Below, piece by piece: positions 15,741-26,358 of a stretch of DNA of 64,000 nt. The DNA is taken from positions 4,898,001 to 4,962,000 of the forward strand of contig CP108997.1 in assembly GCA_036226585.1 (NCBI GenBank), in the 5' to 3' direction. Below the pieces are notes generated by a model. The model had not been told where the DNA came from and ran no database searches. It was given only the letters and a program-made list of their open reading frames with translations. The translations under genes were made by a program, and so were the position numbers. The stretch is from Streptomyces sp. NBC_00708. GTDB lineage: Bacteria > Actinomycetota > Actinomycetes > Streptomycetales > Streptomycetaceae. The first letter of the stretch is position 1; each line of letters begins with the position of its first letter.

Positions 15741-18728
15741 ATGCCCGGAACGCGTAAGCCAGTTGGAGTAACCGGGGCGAACACCGTCACGATCAGTTTC
15801 GCCGGGTTCAACCGTGCCTGGGCGGCGTGGATCGCGAACCGTCTGGAGCGGCGCGGGGTGACGGTCGTCCAGCAGCGCTGGGACCCGCCGGTCTCGGTTC
15901 CGCTGGAGGAGGCGCTGCGCGACCTGACGCTGGCACGCGGACGGGTCCTGGTGGTCCTCAGCGACTGGTACTTCCAGCTCGGCCCCCGGAGCCACGACGA
16001 GTGGAACCGGGCGCTGCGCTCCGAAGTCGCCACGGACCCCGACCGGTTCGCCGCCGTGTGCGTCACCACCTCCGCGCTCCCCGGAGCCACCTCCGCCTTC
16101 AGCGCGGCCGACCTCACCAACATCGCAGCCGAGGAGGCGGAGCGGCGGCTCCTCGTCCGTCTCGGACTGCCCACCGACCCGCTGCCCGAGGGCACCTCAC
16201 CGGGGCCGCGGTTCCCGGCCGACATCCCGCAGGTGTGGGGCGGGGTGCCGCGCCGCAACATCCGGTTCACCGGCCGGGAGCAACTGCTCACCGACACCTA
16301 CCGGGCACTTCAGGAGTCGGGGCCGGGTGCGGGGGTCGTGGCCCTGCACGGCATGTCCGGCGTCGGCAAGACCCAGCTGGCCGCCGAGTACGTCTACCGC
16401 TTCGGTTCCGAGTACGACGTCGTCTGGTGGGTGCCCGCCGACCGGCGCGCGCTCTACCGGCAGAAGCTCGCCGAACTGGCCCCGGAACTCGGCCTGTCCA
16501 CCGGCGCCGAATACGGCGAACGGCTCCGTGCCGTCCGCGACTCGCTGCGCCGGGGCGACCCGCACGCCCACTGGCTGCTGATCCTGGACGGCGCCGACGA
16601 ACCCGACCAGATCTGGGACCTGGTGCCGACCGGGCCGGGCCACGTCCTGATCACCTCGCGCAATCCGGAATGGAGCGAGCACAACAGCAACCTCGTCGAG
16701 GTGCCCGTCTACCGGCGCGACGAGTCCGTGGCCTTCATCCGCCGCCGCGCCCCGCGCCTGAACCCGGCAGAGGCCGACCAGCTCGCCGAGGCACTCGAAG
16801 ACCTGCCCCTGCTGCTCGACCAGACCGCCGGCTGGCTCAACGACTCGGACCTGTCGGTGGAGGAGTACATCGAGCTCCTCGAAGGCGGCATCGACCAGGA
16901 CGTCGTCAAGGTCTCCGCGGACTTCCCGCTCGCCTTCCAGACCGCCTGGTCGATACTGCTGAACAAGCTCAGGGACACCGTCCCCGAGTCCGTCGACCTG
17001 CTGCGCCTGTGCAGCTTCTTCGCACCCGGCTCCATTCCCGTAAGGCTTCTGAGGGAGATGCCGCCCGGGGACCTGCCGGAGCAGGTCTCCGGGCTGATGA
17101 GCGACCCCCTGCTGTGGAACAAGGCGATCAACCAGCTCCGTCAGTACTCCGTGGTCCGGCTGGAATCCCATGAGTCGGGCATCGATGCGGCATCCTCCGG
17201 GGAGTCCATCTACATGCACCGCATGGTCCACCAGATCATCGGGCACGACATGACGGAGGAGAACCGCCAGGAGTTCATCGGCGTCGTCCGGCGCGCCCTC
17301 GCGGCGGCCGACCCCGGCCGTCCCACCGACACCCGGCTGTGGCCCGCGTACGCCGAGATCACCCCGCACCTGAAGTGGGCCGACGTACTGAAGAGCGACG
17401 ACCCCGCGGTACAGACGCTGGTGCTCAACTGCCTGCGGTACATGTACCTGTCGGGGGAGTACCGGGCCGGCATCAAGCTGGGTGAACGCGCCATGGCCGC
17501 CTGGCGGGAGCTGTTCGGCGAGGACCACCCCAGGATCTGGGACCTCGGCTACCACTACGCCAATCTGCTCAGGGCCGTCGGTGACTACGCGGCCACCGAG
17601 GTCATCGAGCGCGCGGCGGTGGAGCACCTGCGCGCCGAGCGCGGTCCCCAGGACCTGGAACACCTGCGCGCCGCCGGCGGACTGGCCGCCGACCTGCGCG
17701 GCCTCGGCCGCTACGACGAGGCGCTGGAGATCTCCCAGTGGCTGCTGGCCGGCTACCACGAGCTGCTCGGCGACCAGGACTCGCGCACGCTCAACGCGCA
17801 GAACAACCTGGCCGTGACGATGCGGCTGCTGGGCCGGTACCAGGAGGCACTCGAACTCGACGGCCGCACCCTGGACGCACGCCGCCAGTTGCTGCGTCAG
17901 CGGCACGCCTGGACCCTGGTCTCCGAGATCAGCTACTCCACCGACCTGCGCCTCCTCGGCCGCTACAACGAGGCGTTCTCCCTCCAGAACCAGAGCGCCC
18001 AGGTGCACCGGCGCGTCCTGGGGCCCGACAACCCGCAGACCCTGCGCGCCGAGTTCAACCTCGCGCTCTGCCACTACCGCAACGGCGAACGCGCCAAGGC
18101 CGCCCCGCTGTTCACCCGCGTCCTGGAGCGAGGCGAACGCGTCCTGGGCGAGAACGACCCGCTGACGAGGCTGTTCGCGTCCGGCCAGAGCTGCTTCGCC
18201 CGCGAACACGGCAACATCGACCAGGCGCGGGCCATAAGCGAGAAGGTCGTGAACGGGTACGCGGACATGCTCGGCGAGGACCACCCGTACTCGGCGGGCA
18301 CCCGGTCCAACCACGCCCTGATCCTGCGCAACGTGGGGGAGCGGGAGCACGCCCACGCGCTGCTGGAGGAAGCGCTGGCCGGCATGACGCGGGCCGTCGG
18401 CGAGCACCATCCGTGGACACTGGGATGCGGCATCAACGCCTCGGCGCTGCGGAACCTCGTGGGCGACCCCGAGGGCGCGGCGGCGCTGACGGACTCCGTC
18501 ATCACCCGCGCCGTGGAGGTCCTCGGCCGGACCCATCCGCTGACGCTGTCCGCCCGCATCGCCCACGCCGCCGACCTGCGCGGTCTCCGCGACCGGACGA
18601 AGGCCGAGAAGATCGAGAACGAGGCCCTGGAAGACCTGGCCGCGACCCTCGGCGCCCAGCACGTCCACACCGTCTCGGCCCGCTCCCGCAACCGTCCCTA
18701 CTGGGACTTCGAGCCGGTGACCACCTGA
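15741..18728 (+). CDS. fxsT: TIR-NB-ARC-TPR STAND protein (FxSxx-COOH system TPR protein)
   Basis: A 995-residue three-part protein. Residues about 15-150 form a TIR-like domain (TISFAGFNRAWAAWIANRLE, RVLVVLSDWYF, HDEWNRAL; Glu87 is a candidate for the NADase glutamate). An NB-ARC NTPase follows, with P-loop GMSGVGKT (204-211), LLILDGADEP, VLITSRNPEW and LPLLLDQTAGWL. From about 560 to 985 there are tetratricopeptide repeats with recurring GRYxEALEL-type units. This is the layout of an immune-type STAND sensor: TPRs detect a ligand, the NTPase oligomerises and TIR acts. It lies 79 nt after the HExxH gene and closes the island. Confidence 0.88.
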   Translation: MPGTRKPVGVTGANTVTISFAGFNRAWAAWIANRLERRGVTVVQQRWDPPVSVPLEEALRDLTLARGRVLVVLSDWYFQLGPRSHDEWNRALRSEVATDPDRFAAVCVTTSALPGATSAFSAADLTNIAAEEAERRLLVRLGLPTDPLPEGTSPGPRFPADIPQVWGGVPRRNIRFTGREQLLTDTYRALQESGPGAGVVALHGMSGVGKTQLAAEYVYRFGSEYDVVWWVPADRRALYRQKLAELAPELGLSTGAEYGERLRAVRDSLRRGDPHAHWLLILDGADEPDQIWDLVPTGPGHVLITSRNPEWSEHNSNLVEVPVYRRDESVAFIRRRAPRLNPAEADQLAEALEDLPLLLDQTAGWLNDSDLSVEEYIELLEGGIDQDVVKVSADFPLAFQTAWSILLNKLRDTVPESVDLLRLCSFFAPGSIPVRLLREMPPGDLPEQVSGLMSDPLLWNKAINQLRQYSVVRLESHESGIDAASSGESIYMHRMVHQIIGHDMTEENRQEFIGVVRRALAAADPGRPTDTRLWPAYAEITPHLKWADVLKSDDPAVQTLVLNCLRYMYLSGEYRAGIKLGERAMAAWRELFGEDHPRIWDLGYHYANLLRAVGDYAATEVIERAAVEHLRAERGPQDLEHLRAAGGLAADLRGLGRYDEALEISQWLLAGYHELLGDQDSRTLNAQNNLAVTMRLLGRYQEALELDGRTLDARRQLLRQRHAWTLVSEISYSTDLRLLGRYNEAFSLQNQSAQVHRRVLGPDNPQTLRAEFNLALCHYRNGERAKAAPLFTRVLERGERVLGENDPLTRLFASGQSCFAREHGNIDQARAISEKVVNGYADMLGEDHPYSAGTRSNHALILRNVGEREHAHALLEEALAGMTRAVGEHHPWTLGCGINASALRNLVGDPEGAAALTDSVITRAVEVLGRTHPLTLSARIAHAADLRGLRDRTKAEKIENEALEDLAATLGAQHVHTVSARSRNRPYWDFEPVTT

Positions 18729-18745
18729 ACCGTCCGCCCACACCC

Positions 18746-18784
18746 AGGGGCCCGCCCCGCGATTACCTCGCGGGACGGGCCCCT
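18746..18784. terminator. Long bidirectional hairpin
   Basis: AGGGGCCCGCCCCGCGA (18746-18762) pairs with 18768-18784 over 17 bp with one mismatch and a 5-nt loop. It lies between the convergent fxsT and kgd genes. Confidence 0.85.
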
Positions 18785-18804
18785 GGTTCGTGCTGTGTCG
18801 CCGG

Positions 18805-21800
18805 TCAGGCCTCGAAGACCTCCTCGACCAGCTGCGTCTGCTCCGCCTGGTGCCGCTTGGCCGAGCCGACCGCCGGGGACGAGCCGTGCGGGCGCGAGAT
18901 GCGGCGCAGGCGCTCGCCGTGCGGGACGTCCGCGCCGACGGCCAGGTCCAGGTGGTCGATCAGGTTCAGGGCGATGAACGGCCAGGCGCCCTGGTTGGCC
19001 GGCTCCTCCTGGGCCCACAGGTACTTCGCCGCGTTCGGGTACTTGGCGATCTCGGCCTGGATCTCCGCACCCGGCAGCGGGTACAGGCGCTCCAGGCGGA
19101 TGATCGCGGTGTCCGTGACGCCACGCTTCTGGCGCTCGGCGTCGAGGTCGTAGTAGACCTTGCCGGCGCAGAAGACGACCTTGCGGACGGCGCTCGGGTC
19201 GACCGAGTCGTCGCCGATCACCGGGCGGAAGCCGCCGGTGGTGAACTCCTCCGCCTTCGACGCGGCCGCCTTGAGGCGGAGCATCGACTTCGGGGTGAAG
19301 ACGATCAGCGGCTTGTGGTGCGGGTTGTGCACCTGCCACCGCAGAAGGTGGAAGTAGTTCGACGGCAGGGTCGGCATCGCGACCGTCATGTTGTCCTGCG
19401 CGCACATCTGGAGGAAGCGCTCGGGGCGTGCGGACGAGTGGTCCGGGCCCTGGCCCTCGTAGCCGTGCGGCAGGAGCAGCGTGACGCCGGAGGTCTGGCC
19501 CCACTTCTGCTCGGCCGAGGAGATGAACTCGTCGACGACGGTCTGGGCGCCGTTGACGAAGTCACCGAACTGGGCCTCCCAGATGACCAGCGACTCCGGG
19601 CGGGCCAGCGAGTAGCCGTACTCGAAGCCCATCGCCGCGTACTCGCTGAGCAGCGAGTCGTAGACGTTGTAACGGGCCTGGTCGTCCGTCAGGTACAGGA
19701 GCGGGGTGTAGTCCTCGCCCGTGACCTGGTCGACGAGCACCGCGTGGCGCTGGCCGAAGGTGCCGCGGCGGCTGTCCTGGCCGGCGAGCCGGACCGGGGT
19801 GCCCTCCATCAGCAGCGAGCCGATGGCCAGGGTCTCGCCCATGCCCCAGTCGATCGTGCCGTTCTCCACCGAGGCGGCACGGCGCTGCATCTGCGGCATC
19901 AGACGCGGGTGCACGGTGATCGACTCGGGGATGTTGACCTGCGACTCGGCGATCCGCTTGACGACCTCGGCGGAGACCGCGGTGTTCACGGCGACCGGGA
20001 AGTGGGCCTGCGGGTCGGAGACGTGCGGCTGCGCCGGCTGCGAGGTGGCCTCGCGGACCTCGGCGAACACCTTCTCCAGCTGGCCCTGGAAGTCCTGGAG
20101 CGCCTGCTCCGCCTCTTCCAGGGTGATGTCGCCGCGACCGATGAGGGACTCGGTGTAGAGCTTGCGCACCGAGCGCTTCTTGTCGATCAGGGTGTACATC
20201 TGCGGGTTGGTGAACTCCGGGTTGTCGCCCTCGTTGTGACCGCGGCGGCGGTAGCAGATGAGGTCGATCACGACGTCCTTGTTGAACGCCTGGCGGAATT
20301 CGAAGGCGAGCCGGGCCACCCGGACGACGGCCTCGGGGTCGTCGCCGTTGACGTGGATGATCGGCGCCTCGATCATGCGCGCCACGTCGGTGGCGTACAT
20401 CGAGGAGCGCGAGGACTCCGGGGCGGCGGTGAAGCCGACCTGGTTGTTGATCACCACGTGCACGGTGCCGCCGGTGCGGTAGCCGCGCAGCTGCGACATG
20501 TTGAGCGTCTCGGCGACGACGCCCTGGCCCGCGAAGGCCGCGTCGCCGTGGAGCGCGATGGGCAGGACGGTGAAGTCCGTGCCGCCCTTGTTGATGATGT
20601 CCTGCTTGGCGCGGGCGATGCCTTCCAGGACCGGGTCGACCGCCTCCAGGTGCGAGGGGTTGGCGGCCAGCGAGACCTTGATCTGCTCGCCGTCCAGGCC
20701 GGTGAAGGTGCCCTCGGCGCCCAGGTGGTACTTCACGTCGCCGGAGCCGTGCATCGAGCGCGGGTCGAGGTTGCCCTCGAACTCGCGGAAGATCTGGGCG
20801 TACGACTTGCCCACGATGTTCGCGAGGACGTTCAGCCGGCCGCGGTGGGCCATGCCGATGACGACCTCGTCGAGGCGGGCCTCGGCGGCGGAGTCGATGA
20901 CCGCGTCGAGCAGCGGGATGACGGACTCGCCGCCCTCCAGCGAGAACCGCTTCTGGCCGACGTACTTGGTCTGCAGGAACGTCTCGAACGCCTCGGCGGC
21001 GTTGAGGCGGCGCAGGATGCGCAGCTGCTCCTCGCGCTCGGGCTTGGGGCGCGGACGCTCCACCCGGTCCTGGAGCCACTTGCGCTGCTTCGGGTCCTGG
21101 ATGTGCATGAACTCGATGCCGGTGGTGCGGCAGTACGACTCACGCAGCACGCCGAGGATGTCGCGGAGCTTCATCATCGACTTGCCGGCGAACCCGCCGA
21201 CCGCGAAGTCCCGCTCCAGGTCCCACAGGGTGAGGCCGTGCTCGGTGATGTCGAGGTCGGGGTGCTTGCGCTGGTGGTACTCCAGCGGGTCGGTGTCGGC
21301 CATGACGTGGCCGCGGACCCGGTAGGAGTGGATCAGCTCGAAGACCCGCGCGGCCTTGGTGACGTCGTCGTCGTGCGAGGCGTCGATGTCCTTGAGCCAG
21401 CGGACCGGCTCGTAGGGGATGCGCAGCGCCTTGAAGATCTCGTCGTAGAACTCGTTCTCGCCGAGCAGCAGCTGCGCGAGGATGCGCAGGAACTCGCCCG
21501 ACGCGGCGCCCTGGATGACCCGGTGGTCGTACGTCGAGGTCAGGGTCATGACCTTGGAGATGCCCAGCTTGTTCAGGGTGTCCTGCGAGGTGCCCTGGAA
21601 CTCCGCCGGGTAGTCCATCGCGCCGACGCCCATGATGAGGCCCTGTCCGGGCATCAGGCGGGGCACCGAGTGGACGGTGCCGATACCGCCGGGGTTGGTC
21701 AGCGAGGCCGTGACGCCGGTGAAGTCGTCCATGCCGAGCTTGCCGTTGCGGGCGCGGCGGACGATGTCCTCGTAGGCCTGCCAGAACTCGAAGAAGTTGA

Positions 21801-22638
21801 GCGTCTCGGCCTTCTTGATGGCCGCGACGACCAGCTGGCGGTCGCCGTTCGGCTTCACCAGGTCGATGGCGAGGCCGAGGTTGACGTGCTCCGGCTTGAC
21901 CAGGGTCGGCTTGCCGTCCTTCTCCGCGAAGGAGTAGTTCATGGCCGGCATGGCCTTGAGCGCCTGCACCATCGCGTACCCGATGAGGTGCGTGAAGGAG
22001 ATCTTCCCGCCGCGGGCGCGCTTGAGGTGGTTGTTGATGACGATGCGGTTGTCGAAGAGCAGCTTCACCGGGACGGCGCGCACGGACGTGGCCGTGGGCA
22101 GCTCCAGCGAGGCGTTCATGTTCTTCGCGACCGCGGCGGACGGGCCGCGCAGCGTCACGTACTCCGGGCCGCCCGCGGCCTCGGTGTCCGCGGCGGCCTT
22201 GGCCTTCGCGGCCGGGGCCTTGGCGGCCGGGGCCTTCGCGGCCGGAGCCGGGGCGGCCTGGGCCGGAGCCTTCGGGGCGGCGGCGGGCGCGGCCGGAGCG
22301 GCCTGGGCCGGGGCGGCGGGCGCCGCCGGGGCCTGGGCAGCGGGCTGCGCCGGCGCGGCCGGAGCGGTGTTGTTGGTGGGGGCGGCCGGGGCCGCGGGCG
22401 CTGCAGCCCCCGCGGCTGCGGCGCCGGGAACGGGCTTGTCCGCCGTGCCGGTCTTGCCCGGCTTGTAGTCGGCGAAGAAGTCCCACCAGGCGCGATCGAC
22501 CGAATTCGGGTCCTGGAGGTACTGCTGGTAGATCTCGTCGACGAGCCACTCATTGGCGCCGAAAGCCGCGGCCGGGTTGGTGCCCGGTCCGGCCTGGTCG
22601 GTCGAGATGCTCGAGTTACTGGGGGACTGAGACGACAC
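18805..22638 (-). CDS. kgd: Multifunctional 2-oxoglutarate dehydrogenase/decarboxylase (E2-E1 fusion)
   Basis: A 1277-residue TCA-cycle enzyme of the actinobacterial type. A short N-terminal segment ([20 protein letters not shown]) and an Ala/Pro-rich linker lead into an E2-like acyltransferase domain ([35 protein letters not shown]), then the thiamine-diphosphate E1 domains ([62 protein letters not shown]) to the C-terminus. It has no lipoyl domain, as usual for this family. The start is taken at GTG 22638 ([10 protein letters not shown]), where homologues begin, rather than the in-frame ATG at 22689. It probably works with a separate lipoylated E2 and E3. Confidence 0.95.
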   Translation of the reverse strand: MSSQSPSNSSISTDQAGPGTNPAAAFGANEWLVDEIYQQYLQDPNSVDRAWWDFFADYKPGKTGTADKPVPGAAAAGAAAPAAPAAPTNNTAPAAPAQPAAQAPAAPAAPAQAAPAAPAAAPKAPAQAAPAPAAKAPAAKAPAAKAKAAADTEAAGGPEYVTLRGPSAAVAKNMNASLELPTATSVRAVPVKLLFDNRIVINNHLKRARGGKISFTHLIGYAMVQALKAMPAMNYSFAEKDGKPTLVKPEHVNLGLAIDLVKPNGDRQLVVAAIKKAETLNFFEFWQAYEDIVRRARNGKLGMDDFTGVTASLTNPGGIGTVHSVPRLMPGQGLIMGVGAMDYPAEFQGTSQDTLNKLGISKVMTLTSTYDHRVIQGAASGEFLRILAQLLLGENEFYDEIFKALRIPYEPVRWLKDIDASHDDDVTKAARVFELIHSYRVRGHVMADTDPLEYHQRKHPDLDITEHGLTLWDLERDFAVGGFAGKSMMKLRDILGVLRESYCRTTGIEFMHIQDPKQRKWLQDRVERPRPKPEREEQLRILRRLNAAEAFETFLQTKYVGQKRFSLEGGESVIPLLDAVIDSAAEARLDEVVIGMAHRGRLNVLANIVGKSYAQIFREFEGNLDPRSMHGSGDVKYHLGAEGTFTGLDGEQIKVSLAANPSHLEAVDPVLEGIARAKQDIINKGGTDFTVLPIALHGDAAFAGQGVVAETLNMSQLRGYRTGGTVHVVINNQVGFTAAPESSRSSMYATDVARMIEAPIIHVNGDDPEAVVRVARLAFEFRQAFNKDVVIDLICYRRRGHNEGDNPEFTNPQMYTLIDKKRSVRKLYTESLIGRGDITLEEAEQALQDFQGQLEKVFAEVREATSQPAQPHVSDPQAHFPVAVNTAVSAEVVKRIAESQVNIPESITVHPRLMPQMQRRAASVENGTIDWGMGETLAIGSLLMEGTPVRLAGQDSRRGTFGQRHAVLVDQVTGEDYTPLLYLTDDQARYNVYDSLLSEYAAMGFEYGYSLARPESLVIWEAQFGDFVNGAQTVVDEFISSAEQKWGQTSGVTLLLPHGYEGQGPDHSSARPERFLQMCAQDNMTVAMPTLPSNYFHLLRWQVHNPHHKPLIVFTPKSMLRLKAAASKAEEFTTGGFRPVIGDDSVDPSAVRKVVFCAGKVYYDLDAERQKRGVTDTAIIRLERLYPLPGAEIQAEIAKYPNAAKYLWAQEEPANQGAWPFIALNLIDHLDLAVGADVPHGERLRRISRPHGSSPAVGSAKRHQAEQTQLVEEVFEA

Positions 22639-22895
22639 GGCGGTGACCGCCCTCTTCCGCTTCGCAAGGTGATGGACAGCGGGAATCAAGGCTACGCCTC
22701 CGTGGCCGTTCCTTGCAGGCCGGGGAGGTCTTCGTCGTGCAAGTCACATCGGAAGCCGGGTTTCGGCACAGGAAATGGCGGGAAACAAGCATGGTTCCGC
22801 TTCACTCCGGGTACGCGAGGCCGCCGCAGCGGCCCCTTGGACCGTACCCCTTGAAGAGATCACGCAGAACGCGCCCTTCCGGTTCGAACCCTATG

Positions 22896-23972
22896 TCAAC
22901 CTCGCGGTTGCGGAATCCCCGGAAGGGTGACGCGGATACGGCAGCCGCGAGCAGATTCGGCCACTCCGATCCGGCCGCCGTGCAGATCCACCGCCCAGCG
23001 CGCGATCGCCAGCCCGAGACCCGTGCCACCGTCGCTGCCCGGACCGTGCGGGGAGGCCACGTCGCCCCGGTTGAAACGCTCGAAGACGCGGTGCCGCTCC
23101 GACTCCGGGATGCCCGGACCCTCGTCCAGCACCTCCAGGTGCAGGGACTCCGGCTGCGGGCCGCGCCGCGCCAGCACCGTCACCCGGCCGTGCGGCGGGC
23201 TGTGCTTGACGGCGTTGTCGATGAGATTGGCCACCACCTGGTGCAGCCGCTCCGCGTCCGCGTGCGCGGTCAGCTCCGGCGGTGACACGTCCAGGTGCAG
23301 ATGGACGTCCGTACGCGAGTGGTTGCCGGAACCCGAGGACAGCCGGCGGTGCGCGGCGGCGAGGTTCGCTTCCTTCAGCACGCCCGAGAGGTACGGCCAC
23401 ACCTCGAAGCGGTTGGCCTTCAGCGTCACCACGCCGTTGTCCAGCCGGGACAGATCGAGCAGCGTCTCCACCAGCCGGCCCAGGCGCTCCGTCTGTTTCA
23501 GCGCCGTACGCATCGTCTCGGGGTCGGCCGAGGACACCCCGTCCACGACGTTCTCCAGGACGGCTCTCAGCGCCGCGATGGGCGTGCGCAGCTCGTGCGA
23601 GACATTCGCCACCAGCTCCTTGCGGTGCCGGTCCACCGCCGCCAGGTCGTCGGCCATCAGATTGATGGTCTGTGCCAGGTCGCCGAGTTCGTCGCGCCGG
23701 CCCGCCCCGTTGACCCGCCGGGTGTAGTCGCCGTGCGAGATCGACCGGGCCACCGCGCGCATCTCGTCCAGCGGCGCGGTCAGGCCGTGCGCCACGAACT
23801 GGGTGATCAGCAGGGTCGCGATGACCGAGAACACGGTGATGAACCGCAGCTCGGTCCGCGTGCGCAGGGCCACCATGAGCAGCCCCGTCGTGATGAAGAC
23901 CGACACCACCACCAGGGTGCCCAGCTTGGCCTTGATCGAGAACGGCCGCAGCCCCGGTCCGGGCGCGGTCAT
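22896..23972 (-). CDS. Sensor histidine kinase
   Basis: A 358-residue membrane kinase. Two hydrophobic helices lie close together (LGTLVVVSVFITTGLLMVAL and FITVFSVIATLLITQFVAHG, about 17-65) with almost no extracellular loop, followed by HAMP (about 60-115), the HisKA box VANVSHELRTPIAALRAVLE and a catalytic domain with N-box ANLIDNAVKHSP and G-boxes DEGPGIPE and GTGLGLAIARWAV. The tiny sensor loop suggests intramembrane sensing or control by a partner protein. Its ATG overlaps the response regulator stop (ATGA). Confidence 0.93.
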   Translation of the reverse strand: MTAPGPGLRPFSIKAKLGTLVVVSVFITTGLLMVALRTRTELRFITVFSVIATLLITQFVAHGLTAPLDEMRAVARSISHGDYTRRVNGAGRRDELGDLAQTINLMADDLAAVDRHRKELVANVSHELRTPIAALRAVLENVVDGVSSADPETMRTALKQTERLGRLVETLLDLSRLDNGVVTLKANRFEVWPYLSGVLKEANLAAAHRRLSSGSGNHSRTDVHLHLDVSPPELTAHADAERLHQVVANLIDNAVKHSPPHGRVTVLARRGPQPESLHLEVLDEGPGIPESERHRVFERFNRGDVASPHGPGSDGGTGLGLAIARWAVDLHGGRIGVAESARGCRIRVTLPGIPQPRG

Positions 23973-24706
23973 GGCGCGGGGGTCTCCAGCGCGTAGCCGA
24001 CGCCGTGCACGGTACGGATGCGCTCCGCGCCGATCTTCCGGCGCAGCGCCTTGATGTGGCTGTCGACGGTCCGGGTGCCCGAGGCGTCCGCCCAGTCCCA
24101 GACCTCCGCGAGCAGCTGCTCCCGGGAGAGCACCGCGCGCGGGGTGTTCGCCAGGCAGACCAGCAGGTCGAACTCGGTCGGGGTCAGATGCACGTCGTCG
24201 GCGCGGACCCGCACCCGGCGCTGCGCGTGGTCGATCTCCAGCTCGCCGAGGCGGAGTATGCCGCTGCGCGGCGTCACGGCGGCCAGCGCGGCCCGCTCCA
24301 CCCGGCGCAGCAGCACATGCACCCGGGCGGCCAGCTCACGCATCGAGAACGGCTTGGTCATGTAGTCGTCGGCGCCGACCCCGAGCCCGACGAGCATGTC
24401 CGTCTCGTCGTCCCGCGCGGTCAGCATCAGCACCGGCACCGGCCGCTGGGCCTGTACGCGGCGGCAGACCTCCAGGCCGTCGAAGCCCGGAAGCATGATG
24501 TCGAGCACCATGAGGTCCGGCTGCCAGGCCTCCGCCGCGTCCACGGCCGCCGGGCCGTCGAGGGCGGTCTGCACGAGAAAGCCCTCCGCCCGCAGCCGGG
24601 CGGAAATGGCATCGACGATCGTGGCGTCGTCCTCGACCACCAGCACCCGGCGCTGCGCGCCCGGGGTGGCCGCGACGCCGCTGTGGGTGGTGTGTGTCTG
24701 TTCCAT
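23969..24706 (-). CDS. OmpR-family response regulator
   Basis: A 245-residue regulator. The receiver domain (about 20-135) has the acidic pair VVEDD, phospho-acceptor in LMVLDIMLPGFDG and switch residues LMLTARD and MTKPFSMREL. A winged-helix DNA-binding domain follows (about 150-240) with HLTPTEFDLLVCLANTPRAV and GTRTVDSHIKALRRKI. It is the first gene of the pair and is coupled to the kinase. The start at 24706 (MEQTHTTHSG) has a G-rich ribosome site; an ATG at 24739 would add 11 residues. The target genes are unknown. Confidence 0.93.
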   Translation of the reverse strand: MEQTHTTHSGVAATPGAQRRVLVVEDDATIVDAISARLRAEGFLVQTALDGPAAVDAAEAWQPDLMVLDIMLPGFDGLEVCRRVQAQRPVPVLMLTARDDETDMLVGLGVGADDYMTKPFSMRELAARVHVLLRRVERAALAAVTPRSGILRLGELEIDHAQRRVRVRADDVHLTPTEFDLLVCLANTPRAVLSREQLLAEVWDWADASGTRTVDSHIKALRRKIGAERIRTVHGVGYALETPAP

Positions 24707-24941
24707 CGCCCCGCCCCTGCCCGTTCTCACGGAGGCCATTCCCCCGGACGTACGGTTTTCGCTCGTGAATTTCGTGGGTGATCCCGCTACCGGTCAGCAG
24801 CGTAGAGGCAGCGGAGGGTTTCCGGCTACGCAGGGTGCAAGGCCGTACGCCCCCGGCGGGCGAACGCGGGAGGCGGAGTGTCGCGCTTGTGGGGCTTGGA
24901 CCCCGGGCGCCCGGGGGCCCGCGATACCCGGCGGGGGAATG

Positions 24942-25634
24942 TCAGTGCGCTCGAATTGCGAGATGGACCACGTCGGGCACACCTCGGGCAACGCCCACTT
25001 CTTCCGCCCGTACCCCCTGGAACCCGGCATTCCGTAGGGCCTGGTCGAATGCGGCGGACGGTTGTGCGGACCACACGGCCAGCACCCCGCCCGGGTTGAG
25101 CCGCGCCAGGCAGCCGGCCAGACCGGCGGGGGAGTAGAGGCTGTTGTTGTCCTCGGTGACGGTCCAGTCCGGCCCGTTGTCGATGTCCAGACACAGCGCG
25201 TCGTAACGTTCCGTAGTCGTCCGCAGATGCGCGACGAGGTCGGTCGTCAGGATCTCCGTACGGGGATCGGCGAGCGCCGGCCCCGAGATCGCGGCCAGCG
25301 GCCCGTCCAGGTGCCAGTCGACGATCGCCCGTTCCCGCTCCGCGACCGTGATCCGCCCCCAGCGCGCCTCACCGGCGGCCCGCGCGAGCGAGAACCCGAC
25401 ACCCAGCCCCCCGATGAGCACGGAGGGCGCGGACCGGCCGGCCGGCAGCGCGTCCAGCGCCGCGTCGATCAGCAGCCGCTCGGACCGCCCGTCCGAGGTG
25501 TCCATCAGGAAGCACCCATTGGCGATGATCTCGAAGTCCTCGCCCCGCCTGCGCAGAACGACCTCCCCGTACGGTCCCTCGCGGCGGTCCAGGGTGACGG
25601 GGGCGTCGGCGTCGGGGCCGAACGTAAGGGGCAT
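24942..25634 (-). CDS. Spermidine-synthase-like methyltransferase-fold protein
   Basis: A 230-residue Rossmann-fold protein resembling spermidine synthase. VLIGGLGVGFSLARAAGE is the nucleotide loop, ITVAERERAIVDWH the acidic second strand, YDALCLDIDNGPDW the catalytic-strand equivalent, and LNPGGVLAVWSAQP a later strand. The usual DE/DD tetrad of polyamine aminopropyltransferases is not complete, so the true reaction (methyl or aminopropyl transfer) is open. GGAG 8 nt before the ATG at 25634 fixes the start; the frame is open upstream but does not look coding. Confidence 0.8.
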   Translation of the reverse strand: MPLTFGPDADAPVTLDRREGPYGEVVLRRRGEDFEIIANGCFLMDTSDGRSERLLIDAALDALPAGRSAPSVLIGGLGVGFSLARAAGEARWGRITVAERERAIVDWHLDGPLAAISGPALADPRTEILTTDLVAHLRTTTERYDALCLDIDNGPDWTVTEDNNSLYSPAGLAGCLARLNPGGVLAVWSAQPSAAFDQALRNAGFQGVRAEEVGVARGVPDVVHLAIRAH

Positions 25635-25726
25635 GGCGCTGATCTCCGGTGGCCGTGGTCGGTGTCCCGCCATCCTGTCGCTACGGGGCGGGCGGGGCCA
25701 GCGAGTTCGGGCGATGAGGAAACCGG

Positions 25727-26305
25727 CTACACCCCGCCCGGCGCCGCGAACCGCACGTCCGTCGCCGCCGTCGTGACGTCGGCGTCCGCGCTGATCGCCC
25801 AGGCCGCGACCCGGGAGACGACGGCCGCGGGGACCGCCTCGGCTATTCCGGGGGCGGGCGGGACGTCGTGGGTGGCGTGGGCGTCGTGGGGGAGGACGAC
25901 GCGGTAGCCCCGGGCCAGGGCGGTGCGGGCCGTCGCCTGGACGCACATCTCCGACATGACGCCGCATACGGCCAGCGACTCCACGCCCGCCTCCGTCAGC
26001 ACGGCGCCCAGGGACGTGTCCGCGAAGCCGTCGTCCCAGGTCTTGCGGATCACGAACTCCGTGGGGCCCTCCTCGACGGGAAGGTGCAGGGCCCAGCCCG
26101 GTGTGTACGGCTCGTCGCCCGCGCCCGGGTCGCCGTCGTTCTGGAGGTGCACGACGACCGCGCCCGCCCCGCGCGCCCGTGCCAGCAGCCCGGTCGTACG
26201 GTCCAGCAGCACGTCGGCCGCGGGCACCGCGCCGGGGCCGGTCACCCCGTCCTTCTGTACGTCCACGACGATCAGGGCCTGCACGGGGAGCGGGGTGTCG
26301 GTCAT
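25727..26305 (-). CDS. Isochorismatase-family cysteine hydrolase
   Basis: A 192-residue hydrolase with the family catalytic triad visible: Asp in LIVVDVQKD, Lys in FVIRKTWDDGF and Cys in CGVMSEMCVQATARTAL. The cis-peptide loop before the cysteine is also recognisable. Members cleave isochorismate, nicotinamide or other amide/ether substrates, and the substrate cannot be assigned here. It is cytoplasmic. A CAGGAT box 6 nt before the ATG suggests it may be leaderless. Neighbouring genes on the same strand do not form an obvious pathway with it. Confidence 0.88.
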   Translation of the reverse strand: MTDTPLPVQALIVVDVQKDGVTGPGAVPAADVLLDRTTGLLARARGAGAVVVHLQNDGDPGAGDEPYTPGWALHLPVEEGPTEFVIRKTWDDGFADTSLGAVLTEAGVESLAVCGVMSEMCVQATARTALARGYRVVLPHDAHATHDVPPAPGIAEAVPAAVVSRVAAWAISADADVTTAATDVRFAAPGGV

Positions 26306-26358
26306 GCGGCCATCCTGTCCGGCCCGGCGCGCGGGCTCCACGGAATATCGGGGAGCGC

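Noticed and set aside
18790..22854. 1354-codon plus-strand frame opposite kgd
   Set aside because: Antisense shadow; kgd has full E2/E1 motifs on the minus strand.
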